From: an uncultured Sulfurovum sp.
GTDB taxonomy: Bacteria; Campylobacterota; Campylobacteria; Campylobacterales; Sulfurovaceae
Direction: 5' to 3'
Length of the DNA stretch: 9,905 bases
Assembly: GCA_947311605.1 (NCBI GenBank)
Contig: CAMZLC010000044.1
Location: 1-9,905, forward strand
Part shown: piece by piece, positions 1 through 7,298 of the stretch
Numbering within the stretch: the stretch's first letter is position 1
How the letters are laid out: each line of letters starts with the position of its first letter
Translations under genes and position numbers: made by a program
The notes under the pieces: model-generated
The model's database searches: none
What the model was told of the DNA's origin: nothing
Seen by the model: the letters and a program-made list of their open reading frames with translations, nothing else

Positions 1-441
1 GGCGCCAAGCACTATGGTGCTCCGGCTACAGAGCAGAAGGGAAGAAGCGCAGTCAAAGAGATACTCAGAGGCGTAGGGGTGATGAAAAGCAGCAGTACCC
101 ATCTGGATAACGGCTGTGGCCTTTCACGCAGCGCCCGCCTCACGGCCAGCACACTTTCTGATGTGCTGCAGAGTGCCAATAGGCGCTATGGAGCACAGTG
201 GAGGAGGGCACTCTCCATTGCAGGTGTGGATGGTACGATCAAAAGACGATTTAGACACAGTATCGCCAAAGGCCGTGCATGGATGAAGACGGGCACGCTC
301 AGAGATGCGAAAAATATTGCGGGGTATGTGCGCTCCAAAACGTCGAAGAGACTCTATACCGTGGTCATTCTGTACAACGGCAGAGAAAAATGGAAGGGCA
401 GTGCCCTGCAAAACCAAATCATCAACTGGCTGGCGAGATAG
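1..441 (+). CDS. dacB: D-alanyl-D-alanine carboxypeptidase/endopeptidase (PBP4, peptidase S13), C-terminal part
   Basis: The frame is open from the first base, so this is the last 146 residues of a gene that starts left of the window. The PBP4/DacB family removes the terminal D-Ala from peptidoglycan stem peptides, or cuts cross-links, in the periplasm. The visible part has the family's DGSGLSR-like segment (LDNGCGLSR, residues 35-43 of the fragment) and the KTG triad of penicillin-binding proteins (MKTGTL, K96-T97-G98, bases 286-294), followed by the usual NIAGYV strand. The SxxK and SxN motifs lie upstream and cannot be checked. A GTG at 79 opens a long downstream stretch but lies inside conserved sequence, so it is not the start. 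The stop is 7 nt before the next gene, which suggests one operon. The family call is fairly secure; the symbol is by family. Confidence 0.85.
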   Translation, partial: GAKHYGAPATEQKGRSAVKEILRGVGVMKSSSTHLDNGCGLSRSARLTASTLSDVLQSANRRYGAQWRRALSIAGVDGTIKRRFRHSIAKGRAWMKTGTLRDAKNIAGYVRSKTSKRLYTVVILYNGREKWKGSALQNQIINWLAR

Positions 442-448
442 GAGACCT

Positions 449-1600
449 ATGCAATTTGAAATTTACCCATTTGAAAAACTGAACACAATGCTAGAGGGGA
501 TCAGTCCCAATCCGGACTATGCTCCTATGAGCTTGACTATCGGAGAGCCGCAGTTTGCCACCCCACAGTTCATCCTGGATGCATTGCATGCCCATAGTGG
601 GCTGCTCAATAAATATCCCAAGACAAGCGGAGAAGCGGTGCTGAGGGAAGGCATGCTCCAGTATCTTGACAAGCGTTTTGGCTTGACGCTTGAAGATGAG
701 CAGATCATTCCTACCTTTGGTACCCGTGAAGTGCTGTTTAATTTTCCGCAGTTTTTGCTGCATGATGTGACGGATCCTGTGATGCTTTTCCCTAATCCCT
801 TTTACCAGATCTATGAGGGGGCTGCCAGGGCAAGCCGTGCGGAGGTGATCTATCTGACACTGGATCAGGAAAACGATTTCCAGCCGCAGGTCGACAGGGC
901 GGCACTGGATCGTGCACACCTGGTCATCCTCAATACCCCCAATAATCCTACCGCCTCCACCATGCAGATGGAGGCACTGAAAAAGTGGGTTTTGCTGGCA
1001 CTGGAGCATGACTTTGTACTGCTCAATGACGAGTGCTATATCGACCTCTATCTGGATCAGCCGCTGCCCTCTCTTCTGAATGCCAGTATCGAAGCAGGCA
1101 ATCGGGAGTTCAAAAATATTTTGGTGATCAACTCGATCTCCAAACGCTCTTCGGCACCGGGGCTTCGCTCAGGCTTTATCGCAGGAGATGCGGAGATACT
1201 GGCAGGCTATATGACCTACCGTACCTATGTGGGCTGCGCCTCTCCTCTGCCTCTGCAGTATGCGGCTGCTGCTGCATGGGCAGATCAGGCACATGTGGAT
1301 CAGTTCAGGCAGAAATACCTACGGAACTTTGCCGTAGCCCAAGAGGTATTGGGCATAGAAGCACCTCAGGCTACCTTTTATATCTGGTTGGAGGTCGCAG
1401 ATGCCTTGGCATTTACCCAGGCGTTGTACCGAGAGTATAATCTCAAAGTGCTCCCCGGTGCTTTTTTGGGAAGAGAGGGCGCAGGAGAGGGATATGTACG
1501 ACTGGCACTGGTCTATGAGGAGACATTGACACGAGAAGCGCTGGAGCGGGTCGCTGCACTGCGCAGAAGCACAGGTGATATCACACGGGGGCAATCATGA
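449..1600 (+). CDS. dapC: Succinyldiaminopimelate aminotransferase (class I/II PLP aminotransferase)
   Basis: Probable 383-residue cytoplasmic enzyme that moves an amino group from glutamate to N-succinyl-2-amino-6-ketopimelate, a step to meso-diaminopimelate and lysine. Fold type I aminotransferase signs: IGEPQF near residue 31, NTPNNPT (162-168), NDECYIDLY (193-201), and the PLP lysine K232 in SISKRSSAPGLRSGF, followed by R240. R351 in YVRLAL is the expected substrate carboxylate arginine. The SKRS-x-x-x-G-x-R-x-GF pattern is typical of DapC rather than of aspartate aminotransferases. The start at 449 is chosen because AGGAGA lies just before it and because the MQFEIYPFEKL beginning looks native. 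An upstream extension to 305 would overlap dacB. The last base pairs overlap the next start as ATGA. An alternative reading is a broader aspartate/aromatic aminotransferase. The peptidoglycan neighbours favour DapC. Confidence 0.85.
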   Translation: MQFEIYPFEKLNTMLEGISPNPDYAPMSLTIGEPQFATPQFILDALHAHSGLLNKYPKTSGEAVLREGMLQYLDKRFGLTLEDEQIIPTFGTREVLFNFPQFLLHDVTDPVMLFPNPFYQIYEGAARASRAEVIYLTLDQENDFQPQVDRAALDRAHLVILNTPNNPTASTMQMEALKKWVLLALEHDFVLLNDECYIDLYLDQPLPSLLNASIEAGNREFKNILVINSISKRSSAPGLRSGFIAGDAEILAGYMTYRTYVGCASPLPLQYAAAAAWADQAHVDQFRQKYLRNFAVAQEVLGIEAPQATFYIWLEVADALAFTQALYREYNLKVLPGAFLGREGAGEGYVRLALVYEETLTREALERVAALRRSTGDITRGQS

Positions 1601-2190
1601 ATGAAGAGACAGTAGATATAGAGGCGTTGAAGAAAGATCCGGAATTTTTGGAAAATCTTGAGAGGCTTGAAAAAGAGATGCAAGAGGAAGGCTCTATCGC
1701 CAAAGGATATCAGGTGCTGGATGCCAAGTTGGCGATAGAGGCAGAGGAGGAGGAGATCAATGGGATCTTTACCTTCATTGTCAATACGGCGTTTGACAGA
1801 CTGTCAACCTACTTGACGGAGCCCAGAAAATTTGAGATGACAGACCCTGAGGATTTTGCGACGGCCAGAGCGATCTATGAGCACGGTATCCAGCGTTATA
1901 GCGAAAATGACCAGAAGGGTGCCAAAGAGATCTTTTTGGTACTCTACCATATGTTCACCGTCGAAATGCTCCAGGAAGCAATGATGGTGCACGCCTGCGC
2001 AGTCATGAGTGGCAAAGCATTTGAGCCTTTTATTGATGAGATCGCCGATGTGAGCGGTCTCGATCCCCAGGATCCTCTCTCCTGTTTTATCACGGAGTTC
2101 GCTCAGCCTACAGATATGCTGCTGGCGATGTGGGCGGAGCATGTCAAACAGGGGAAAGAGGAGCTGAAGGTGCTTGAAAAAACGCCATAA
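1597..2190 (+). CDS. Unrecognised acidic helical protein, 197 aa
   Basis: I do not recognise this family. The start overlaps the dapC stop as ATGA, with only a G-rich stretch (GGGGGC) ahead of it, so translation is probably coupled to dapC. There is no signal peptide or clear membrane segment, so a cytoplasmic protein is likely. The first 60 residues are very rich in Glu and Lys (for example LEKEMQEEG and AEEEEING) and look like charged helices or coiled coil. The rest is predicted mostly helical, with hydrophobic patches such as IFLVLYHMFTVEML and TDMLLAMWAEHV. Length and codon texture match its neighbours, so it is a real gene rather than a chance frame. Its place between dapC and murC hints at a link to cell-wall precursor supply, but this rests on position only. 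Confidence 0.85.
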   Translation: MNEETVDIEALKKDPEFLENLERLEKEMQEEGSIAKGYQVLDAKLAIEAEEEEINGIFTFIVNTAFDRLSTYLTEPRKFEMTDPEDFATARAIYEHGIQRYSENDQKGAKEIFLVLYHMFTVEMLQEAMMVHACAVMSGKAFEPFIDEIADVSGLDPQDPLSCFITEFAQPTDMLLAMWAEHVKQGKEELKVLEKTP

Positions 2191-2198
2191 CGAGAGGA

Positions 2199-2223
2199 TG
2201 TTCCTGTAACACCTCAGGCAACA
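2199..2223 (+). other. Small imperfect hairpin in the gap before murC
   Basis: TGTTCCTG (2199-2206) pairs with CAGG-C-AACA (2215-2223), giving eight pairs with one bulged C and an 8-nt loop. It lies in the only gap longer than 9 nt inside the dacB-mutS2 run. No T-tract follows, so it is not a clear terminator. It could affect message stability or murC translation, since it ends at the A that opens AAGGA (2223-2227), the likely murC ribosome binding site. It may also be chance. Confidence 0.25.
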
Positions 2224-2236
2224 AGGATAAAAGAAG

Positions 2237-3550
2237 ATGAAGATACATTTTATAGGGATCGGCGGTATAGGGCTGTCGGCACTGGCGAAGTTTCTTGCCA
2301 ATGAAGGGCATATGATCTCAGGCAGCGATATCAAACAGACCGAGATCACCAATGATCTGGCGACCAATTTTCATGCCAAGATCACCATCCCCCATCATCC
2401 AGATGCCGTAGAGGGCGTAGATACCGTGATCTACTCGGCAGCAGTCAGGCCGACCAATCTGGAGTATAAGCGCGCCAAGGAGCGCGGGATCACCCTGCTC
2501 TCGCGCAAGGAGGCACTACGCTTTATCTTGAAAGGTAAAGAAGTGTATGCCGTAGGGGGCGCCCACGGCAAAAGCACCACTTCTGCCATGCTGGCCGCCA
2601 TCCTGCCTGAGAGCAATGCACTGATCGGTGCGATCAGCAAGGAGTTTGGCTCCAATGTGCGACATTTCGAGAATGACAAAGTGGTGTTTGAGGCAGATGA
2701 GAGTGATGAAAGCTTCCTCAATAGCAACCCCTATTTGGCCGTAGTGACCAATGTAGAGCCCGAGCATATGGAGTACTATGGGTATGATGAAAAGCGGTTT
2801 TACACGGCCTATCGAAACTTTCTCTCGCTTGCGAAGGTACGCGTGATCAATGCCGAGGATGATTTTCTGGCTTCTCTTGACAGTGAGGCGATCAGACTCT
2901 ATCCTTCCAAAGCGATCAAAGAGCTCTCCTTTGTATTGGTAGAGGGTGAGCCGTATACACGCTTTAGGCTTCTGGAGTATGGGGTATTTGAGGTATTTGG
3001 ATTTGGGTACCATATTGCACTGGATGCCGCTTTGGCTGTCTTGGCAGCACTGGAGCTGGGTGAGCCGCTGGAGGATATTCGGACAAACCTTTTGTACTAC
3101 AAGGGGATCAAAAAACGTTTCGATGTGATCCAAAACAGAGAGGGGTGTGTGGTGATCGATGACTATGGACACCACCCTACAGAGATCAAGGCGACCATGG
3201 AGGCACTCAAGACCTACGCGAAGATGCGAGGATTCACCCAGATTCAGGTGATCTGGCAACCACATAAATACAGTAGAACGATGGATAACCTGGAAGGATT
3301 TGTCTCCTGTTTTGAAGGGACTGATGAGCTGGTAATTCTGCCTATCTGGGCAGCAGGAGAGATAAAGGTTGAGATTGATCTCAAAGGAGCATTCAGCAGA
3401 TACAAGCTCCTCATGGCAGACTATGTGACCAAAGAGGATGGCGTAGTCAAGGTGCTGCGAGACGGTCATGTGATCAGAGAGTATGGCCACAATCTGATCG
3501 TGGCATTTGGTGCAGGAGATATTACCTATCAGATCAGAGGAGAAGGCTAA
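2237..3550 (+). CDS. murC: UDP-N-acetylmuramate--L-alanine ligase
   Basis: MurC joins L-alanine to UDP-N-acetylmuramic acid with ATP, the first stem-peptide step of peptidoglycan synthesis, in the cytoplasm. The 437 residues show all three Mur ligase domains. The N-terminal domain has FIGIGGIGLSALA (5-17), the UDP-sugar binding loop. The central ATPase domain has the P-loop GGAHGKSTT (107-115), EADESDESF (152-160) and the NVEPEH segment ending at H177. The C-terminal domain begins near KRFDVI (293-298), with DDYGHHPTEI (308-317) and FGAGDI (424-429). Most bacteria have GTHGKTTT in the P-loop; the AHGKSTT form is one I associate with Campylobacterota. The usual HNxxNA helix start reads HIALDA here. 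AAGGA lies about 9 nt before the ATG. The length is at the short end for MurC. The related recycling ligase Mpl is a less likely reading. Confidence 0.95.
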   Translation: MKIHFIGIGGIGLSALAKFLANEGHMISGSDIKQTEITNDLATNFHAKITIPHHPDAVEGVDTVIYSAAVRPTNLEYKRAKERGITLLSRKEALRFILKGKEVYAVGGAHGKSTTSAMLAAILPESNALIGAISKEFGSNVRHFENDKVVFEADESDESFLNSNPYLAVVTNVEPEHMEYYGYDEKRFYTAYRNFLSLAKVRVINAEDDFLASLDSEAIRLYPSKAIKELSFVLVEGEPYTRFRLLEYGVFEVFGFGYHIALDAALAVLAALELGEPLEDIRTNLLYYKGIKKRFDVIQNREGCVVIDDYGHHPTEIKATMEALKTYAKMRGFTQIQVIWQPHKYSRTMDNLEGFVSCFEGTDELVILPIWAAGEIKVEIDLKGAFSRYKLLMADYVTKEDGVVKVLRDGHVIREYGHNLIVAFGAGDITYQIRGEG

Positions 3551-3559
3551 GGCCAGAGG

Positions 3560-5767
3560 ATGGAAGGCGGAGCGCAACACATCATCCAAAAACTAGATCT
3601 AGAAGGCTATCTTCAGCGCTTCGAACATTTTCTCTCGCGCCCCAAAGCTGTGGCGATGGAGGGGGATACCCATCAGCACTACCGTTATATCAAGGCACTC
3701 GAATCCCTTCTTTTTCCCCTTCCTCCAGAGCTGCCTGTACTGGAGTCCTCTCTGGCACGCTTACGCAAACAGGCAGTGCTTTCGCTTGAGGAGCTCTATG
3801 CCTTTGTGCAGATCATCCAGTATTTCAACCGCCTGAAGACGCTGACCCTGCCAGAACCGCTCTCTGGCTGGATACATGGGATAGAGGTGCAGGATGAGAT
3901 ACGCAATGTACTGGGCTATTTTACGGAGGAGGGCGAGATCAACCCCTCTCGTGAGCCAGAGCTTGCCGATATCAACCGTGCGCTTCAGCAGAACAGACGC
4001 ACTATCAAGGAAGCACTGTACAAGCTGACACATGCAGCGGCACTGACAGATTTTCTGGTCGACACGCAGGTGCATTTTCAAAATGGAGAAGAGACGCTGC
4101 TGGTGCGGGGAGGATTTAACCAAGCGATCAAGGCAACCGTGGTGGGACGCAGCAGCAGTGGGTTCTTTTATGTCGTACCCCATCAGATCGCTTCGCTCAA
4201 GCGTCAGGCAGAGACATTACAAAGCCGCAAAGAGGAGATCGTGTGGCGATACTGCAAACAGTTTTCCGAGGTTTTTCATCGCTGGGAGCGTTTTTTGCAC
4301 TATATCGACAGAGAGTATGACCGTTTCGATCACTATCAGGCGAGAGTACAGTTTGCCAAAGCCTATGACTATGTTTTTGTATTGCCGTCAAAAGAGAAGG
4401 GGGTGGTGCTGGAAGCATTTGCGCATCCGGCTATCGAAGACCCGATCCCTGTGAGCATCACACTGGACAAGCCGATCATGCTGATCACCGGTGTCAATGC
4501 AGGCGGCAAGACGATGCTGCTCAAATCGATACTTTCAGCTGTCTATATGAGCAAGTATCTTCTCCCGTTCAGGTGCAACGCCTCCAAGACGAAGATCGGC
4601 AAGTACAAACAGATAGAGGCGATCATTGATGACCCCCAGTCTGTCAAAAATGATATCTCTACATTTGCGGGAAGGATGTTGGAGTTCTCCAGAATGTTTA
4701 GGAAAAAAGACGCGCTCATCGGTGTAGATGAGATAGAGCTGGGTACCGATGCGGATGAGGCAGCTGCACTGTTCAAGGTGCTGCTTGAGGCGCTGAAACG
4801 CAGAGGCAATACCTTTGTGGTGACCACCCATCACAAGAGGCTGGCCTCGCTGATGGCAGCAGACGAAGAGGTGGAGCTGATCGCCGCTCTGTATGATGAA
4901 GAGAAGCGGCTGCCTACCTATACTTTTTTGCAAGGAAGCATCGGCAAGAGTTATGCCTTTGAGACAGCAGAACGGTATGGCATCTCTCCATTGGTGGTAG
5001 AAAAAGCAAAAGCCTTCTATGGGGAGGACAAAGAGAGGCTGGGAGAGCTGATAGAGAAGTCCACAACCCTAGAGCGTGAAATGCGGCGCAAGATCCTTGA
5101 GGTAGAGACGCAGGAGCAAAAACTTCAGAAAAAACAGAGACACCTAGAGACACTGGAGGAGAAGATGCAGGAGGAGCAGCGCAAAGCACTGGCCACACTG
5201 GAAAACAGGTATAATGCCGCCACCAAAAGAGCACAGCAGGCACTCAAAACCAAGGAGTCATCAGATGGCAGAAGGTTGCTGAATGAAGCACACAAATATA
5301 AGGAAAAAGCCAAAAAAGAGCCTGAAGCAGCACCCAGCACACTCCAGGTCGGTGACAGGGTGAAGTATCGATCCCATCGCGGCGAACTGCTCTCTATCAA
5401 AGCAAAAGAGGCAACGATCATGGTGGGTGGATTGAAGATGAGGGTGCCGTTAGCCGCTCTCAAAAAAAGTACAGAAACGATGCCAAAGAAAAAGCCAAAA
5501 CTGCCTCAAGTGGCTACTGTCGTGGAGAAAAGCGGAGCCTCTCTGTCGATCAAGCTGCTGGGGATGTTCGGTGATGAGGCGATCGTGAAGGTGGACAAGT
5601 TTCTCTCGGATGCGCTGGTCAATGGTTTGAATGAAGTAGAGATCATTCATGGCACAGGCAGCGGTATTTTGGCAAAACTGGTGACCGAGTATCTACGGGA
5701 ACACCCCAAGATACAGAAGTTTTATAGAGTGCCCGGGAATTTGGGAGCCACCATTGTGGAGTTGTAG
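3560..5767 (+). CDS. mutS2: MutS2 family DNA-binding ATPase with altered Smr domain
   Basis: MutS2 proteins bind branched DNA and act in suppression of recombination, or on stalled ribosomes in some bacteria; they are not the mismatch-repair MutS. The 735 residues follow the family layout: helical core and clamp (about 1-290), ATPase with Walker A TGVNAGGKT (310-318), signature NDISTF (364-369), Walker B LIGVDE (386-391) and the TTHH motif (422-425). A long charged coiled coil (about 488-590), a KOW-like segment from VGDRVKYRS (597-634) and a C-terminal Smr domain (about 662-735) follow. HGTGSG (697-702) and LGATIVEL at the end are good Smr matches, but the catalytic LDLRGxR segment reads IKLLGMF (664-670). 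The start is 9 nt after the murC stop, with GAGG touching the ATG and AAGG 7 nt ahead, so it is likely co-transcribed with murC. Confidence 0.93.
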   Translation: MEGGAQHIIQKLDLEGYLQRFEHFLSRPKAVAMEGDTHQHYRYIKALESLLFPLPPELPVLESSLARLRKQAVLSLEELYAFVQIIQYFNRLKTLTLPEPLSGWIHGIEVQDEIRNVLGYFTEEGEINPSREPELADINRALQQNRRTIKEALYKLTHAAALTDFLVDTQVHFQNGEETLLVRGGFNQAIKATVVGRSSSGFFYVVPHQIASLKRQAETLQSRKEEIVWRYCKQFSEVFHRWERFLHYIDREYDRFDHYQARVQFAKAYDYVFVLPSKEKGVVLEAFAHPAIEDPIPVSITLDKPIMLITGVNAGGKTMLLKSILSAVYMSKYLLPFRCNASKTKIGKYKQIEAIIDDPQSVKNDISTFAGRMLEFSRMFRKKDALIGVDEIELGTDADEAAALFKVLLEALKRRGNTFVVTTHHKRLASLMAADEEVELIAALYDEEKRLPTYTFLQGSIGKSYAFETAERYGISPLVVEKAKAFYGEDKERLGELIEKSTTLEREMRRKILEVETQEQKLQKKQRHLETLEEKMQEEQRKALATLENRYNAATKRAQQALKTKESSDGRRLLNEAHKYKEKAKKEPEAAPSTLQVGDRVKYRSHRGELLSIKAKEATIMVGGLKMRVPLAALKKSTETMPKKKPKLPQVATVVEKSGASLSIKLLGMFGDEAIVKVDKFLSDALVNGLNEVEIIHGTGSGILAKLVTEYLREHPKIQKFYRVPGNLGATIVEL

Positions 5768-5809
5768 AAAATGAGTGATCTCTCATGCATATTTTGGGCT
5801 TAACTTGGA

Positions 5810-5815
5810 TATAAT
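5810..5815 (+). promoter_or_regulatory. Promoter -10 box for the 5848 gene
   Basis: A perfect TATAAT lies in the 80-nt gap after mutS2, preceded by TAACTTGGA and a T-rich stretch. No good -35 hexamer is seen at the right distance, which fits the main sigma factor promoters known in Helicobacter and Campylobacter. The expected start is near 5822, about 26 nt before the GTG, leaving room for the AAGGAGA at 5836-5842. The same short pattern, TAACT then GG then TATAAT, recurs at 7280-7293. Confidence 0.7.
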
Positions 5816-5847
5816 GCCAAACTAACATAGCACACAAGGAGACTATA

Positions 5848-6426
5848 GTGAGTCTAAAAGATCAGGCAGGTCTTGTCAAAGAGGCATTGAGCGGGGATGA
5901 GAAGATACTGGAGAGTGCTTTTCATCTGGAAAGATTCTATAAAAAACATAAGTACAAACTCTGGGGCGCAGCGATCGCGTTGATACTTTTCTTTGGCGGC
6001 AGAGCAGGCTTGGCAGCCTATCGAGACAGCCAGCTCCAGCAGGCCAACGAGGCACTTTTGACCCTTCAGACACAGCCAGACAATGCTGCCGCACGCAAAG
6101 TCCTTGAGGAGAAAAACCCCAAGCTCTATACCCTGTTTAGCTATATGCAGGCGATTGAAAAGCGTGACGAGAAGGCGCTAAAAGTCTTGGCGGGAACCAG
6201 CGACAGTATCATTGCAGATGCGAGCAGGTACCATGCCGGCGTATTGGCCTCCAAAGTCACAGATTCTGTCTATTATCAAGAGCTTGCATTGGTAGAGGAA
6301 GCCTATGAGGCACTCAAAAACGGCAAGAAAGAGATCGCAAAACAGAAATTGTCACTGGTGGCGGAAAACTCTCCTGTCGCCAGTATCGCAAGACTGCTGA
6401 AGCACTATACGATAGAGACAAAATAG
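5848..6426 (+). CDS. Single-span membrane protein with helical periplasmic domain, YfgM-like layout
   Basis: A 192-residue protein starting at GTG, supported by AAGGAGA (5836-5842) 5 nt upstream; no ATG fits better. Residues 1-37 are charged, with a basic run KKHKYK just before one strong membrane helix (about 38-58, LWGAAIALILFFGG), so the N-terminus should be in the cytoplasm and the remainder in the periplasm. The outer part is helical, with alternating small and large hydrophobics (about 60-185) reminiscent of TPR-type repeats. Size and topology resemble E. coli YfgM, a helper of the SecYEG translocon, but sequence identity cannot be judged here, so the function is unproven. It has its own promoter and is followed 16 nt later by the recombinase, so the two are probably co-transcribed. 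Confidence 0.85.
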   Translation: MSLKDQAGLVKEALSGDEKILESAFHLERFYKKHKYKLWGAAIALILFFGGRAGLAAYRDSQLQQANEALLTLQTQPDNAAARKVLEEKNPKLYTLFSYMQAIEKRDEKALKVLAGTSDSIIADASRYHAGVLASKVTDSVYYQELALVEEAYEALKNGKKEIAKQKLSLVAENSPVASIARLLKHYTIETK

Positions 6427-6442
6427 AGACAAGCCATCCTCT

Positions 6443-7267
6443 ATGCATCATGACCTGCTTGCTGCATTTGAGGAGTATATCGGGGTGACCAAGGCCCTGG
6501 ACAAGCAGACGGTATCTTCCTATTTGTCTGACATGAGGCAGTTTGAGATCCAACTGAATAAGCCGCTTCTCTCTATTGAAAACGAGGACATCCTACGATT
6601 TCTTGCAAGCTTTGAGAACAAGCGTACACTCAATCGAAAACTCTCTGCCATTAATGCCTTTTACCATTTTTGCCACAGCCATGACTTTTCCCATAAAACA
6701 TTCAAGATCCCTATGGCGAAACTCCCCCAAAACCTCCCAAAATACCTGAGTCCAGAGGAGATTATGCAGGGACTTGCATTGATCGATAGAAGCACGCTGG
6801 CAGGCAAGAGAGACTATGCATTGATCCTTTTTCTCTATGCCAGTGGGTGTCGTGTCTCTGAGGCACTTTCTGCCAGGCGCAATGACATTTTGGATGCTTG
6901 GCTCAAGATCCGCTATGCCAAAGGAGAGAAGGAGCGCATGGTGCCCTTGGCACCTGTGGCGATCACAGCACTGGAAGCATATCTGGAGGCTTCGGATCTG
7001 AGAAGCAGCCATCTCTGGCTGAATTACAGAGGCGGCGTGCTGAGTCGTGTCTCTGCCTATAAGATCGTCAAGAAATATCTGGGGGTCTCGCCCCATGTGC
7101 TTCGCCACTCTTTTGCCTCCTCTCTGATCATCGGAGGGGCTGATCTGCGTGTCGTACAGGAGTTGCTGGGGCATAGTTCGCTGATCACGACACAGATCTA
7201 TACCCATATAGAGCAGCAGGCACTGGCAGATACGGTCAACCGCTACCACCCCTTACAATATCATTGA
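6443..7267 (+). CDS. Xer-type site-specific tyrosine recombinase
   Basis: The 274 residues have the usual two parts: an N-terminal SAM-like DNA-binding domain (about 1-95) and a catalytic domain. All active-site residues are visible: R137 in ASGCRVSEAL, K160 in YAKGEKERMVPL, H218 and R221 in SPHVLRHSF, H244 in LLGHSS, and the nucleophile Y253 in TTQIYTHI. GADLRVVQELLGHSS is close to XerC/XerD. Such enzymes resolve chromosome dimers at dif near the replication terminus. It is shorter than E. coli XerD (298) but the C-terminal tail is intact. I leave the symbol blank because Campylobacterota have both XerH and XerC/D-like types, and sequence memory alone does not decide. The start has no good ribosome binding site and probably depends on the upstream gene. 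No phage or integron genes lie nearby, so a housekeeping role is likely. Confidence 0.9.
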   Translation: MHHDLLAAFEEYIGVTKALDKQTVSSYLSDMRQFEIQLNKPLLSIENEDILRFLASFENKRTLNRKLSAINAFYHFCHSHDFSHKTFKIPMAKLPQNLPKYLSPEEIMQGLALIDRSTLAGKRDYALILFLYASGCRVSEALSARRNDILDAWLKIRYAKGEKERMVPLAPVAITALEAYLEASDLRSSHLWLNYRGGVLSRVSAYKIVKKYLGVSPHVLRHSFASSLIIGGADLRVVQELLGHSSLITTQIYTHIEQQALADTVNRYHPLQYH

Positions 7268-7293
7268 TTGGTACGACAATAACTGGGTATAAT
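7264..7293 (+). promoter_or_regulatory. Promoter directly abutting the 7299 start codon
   Basis: TTGATT (7264-7269) and a perfect TATAAT (7288-7293) are 18 nt apart. The -35 overlaps the stop codon of the recombinase gene. Transcription would be expected to begin about 7 nt after the -10, that is at about 7299-7301, on the start codon itself. Confidence 0.65.
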
Positions 7294-7298
7294 TTGGC

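Noticed and set aside
305..448. Upstream extension of dapC to an ATG at 305
   Set aside because: It would overlap the conserved end of dacB, and AGGAGA sits just before the ATG at 449, where the native N-terminus begins.
2516..3589. Long open frame of 357 codons on the minus strand opposite murC
   Set aside because: It lies fully opposite strongly conserved murC, its translation has no recognisable domain and looks Cys/His/Leu-rich, and no ribosome binding site supports it.
5771..5786. Hairpin ATGAG/CTCAT after mutS2 as a terminator
   Set aside because: The stem has only five AT-containing pairs and only a short TTTT follows later, so it is too weak to call.
6593..7249. Minus-strand open frame of 218 codons opposite the recombinase
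   Set aside because: It is antisense to a gene with complete catalytic motifs, and its translation resembles no protein type.
6443..7267. Recombinase as part of a phage, integron or genomic island
   Set aside because: No attachment repeats, cassettes or phage genes are nearby, and both flanks look like normal chromosome with operon-style spacing.
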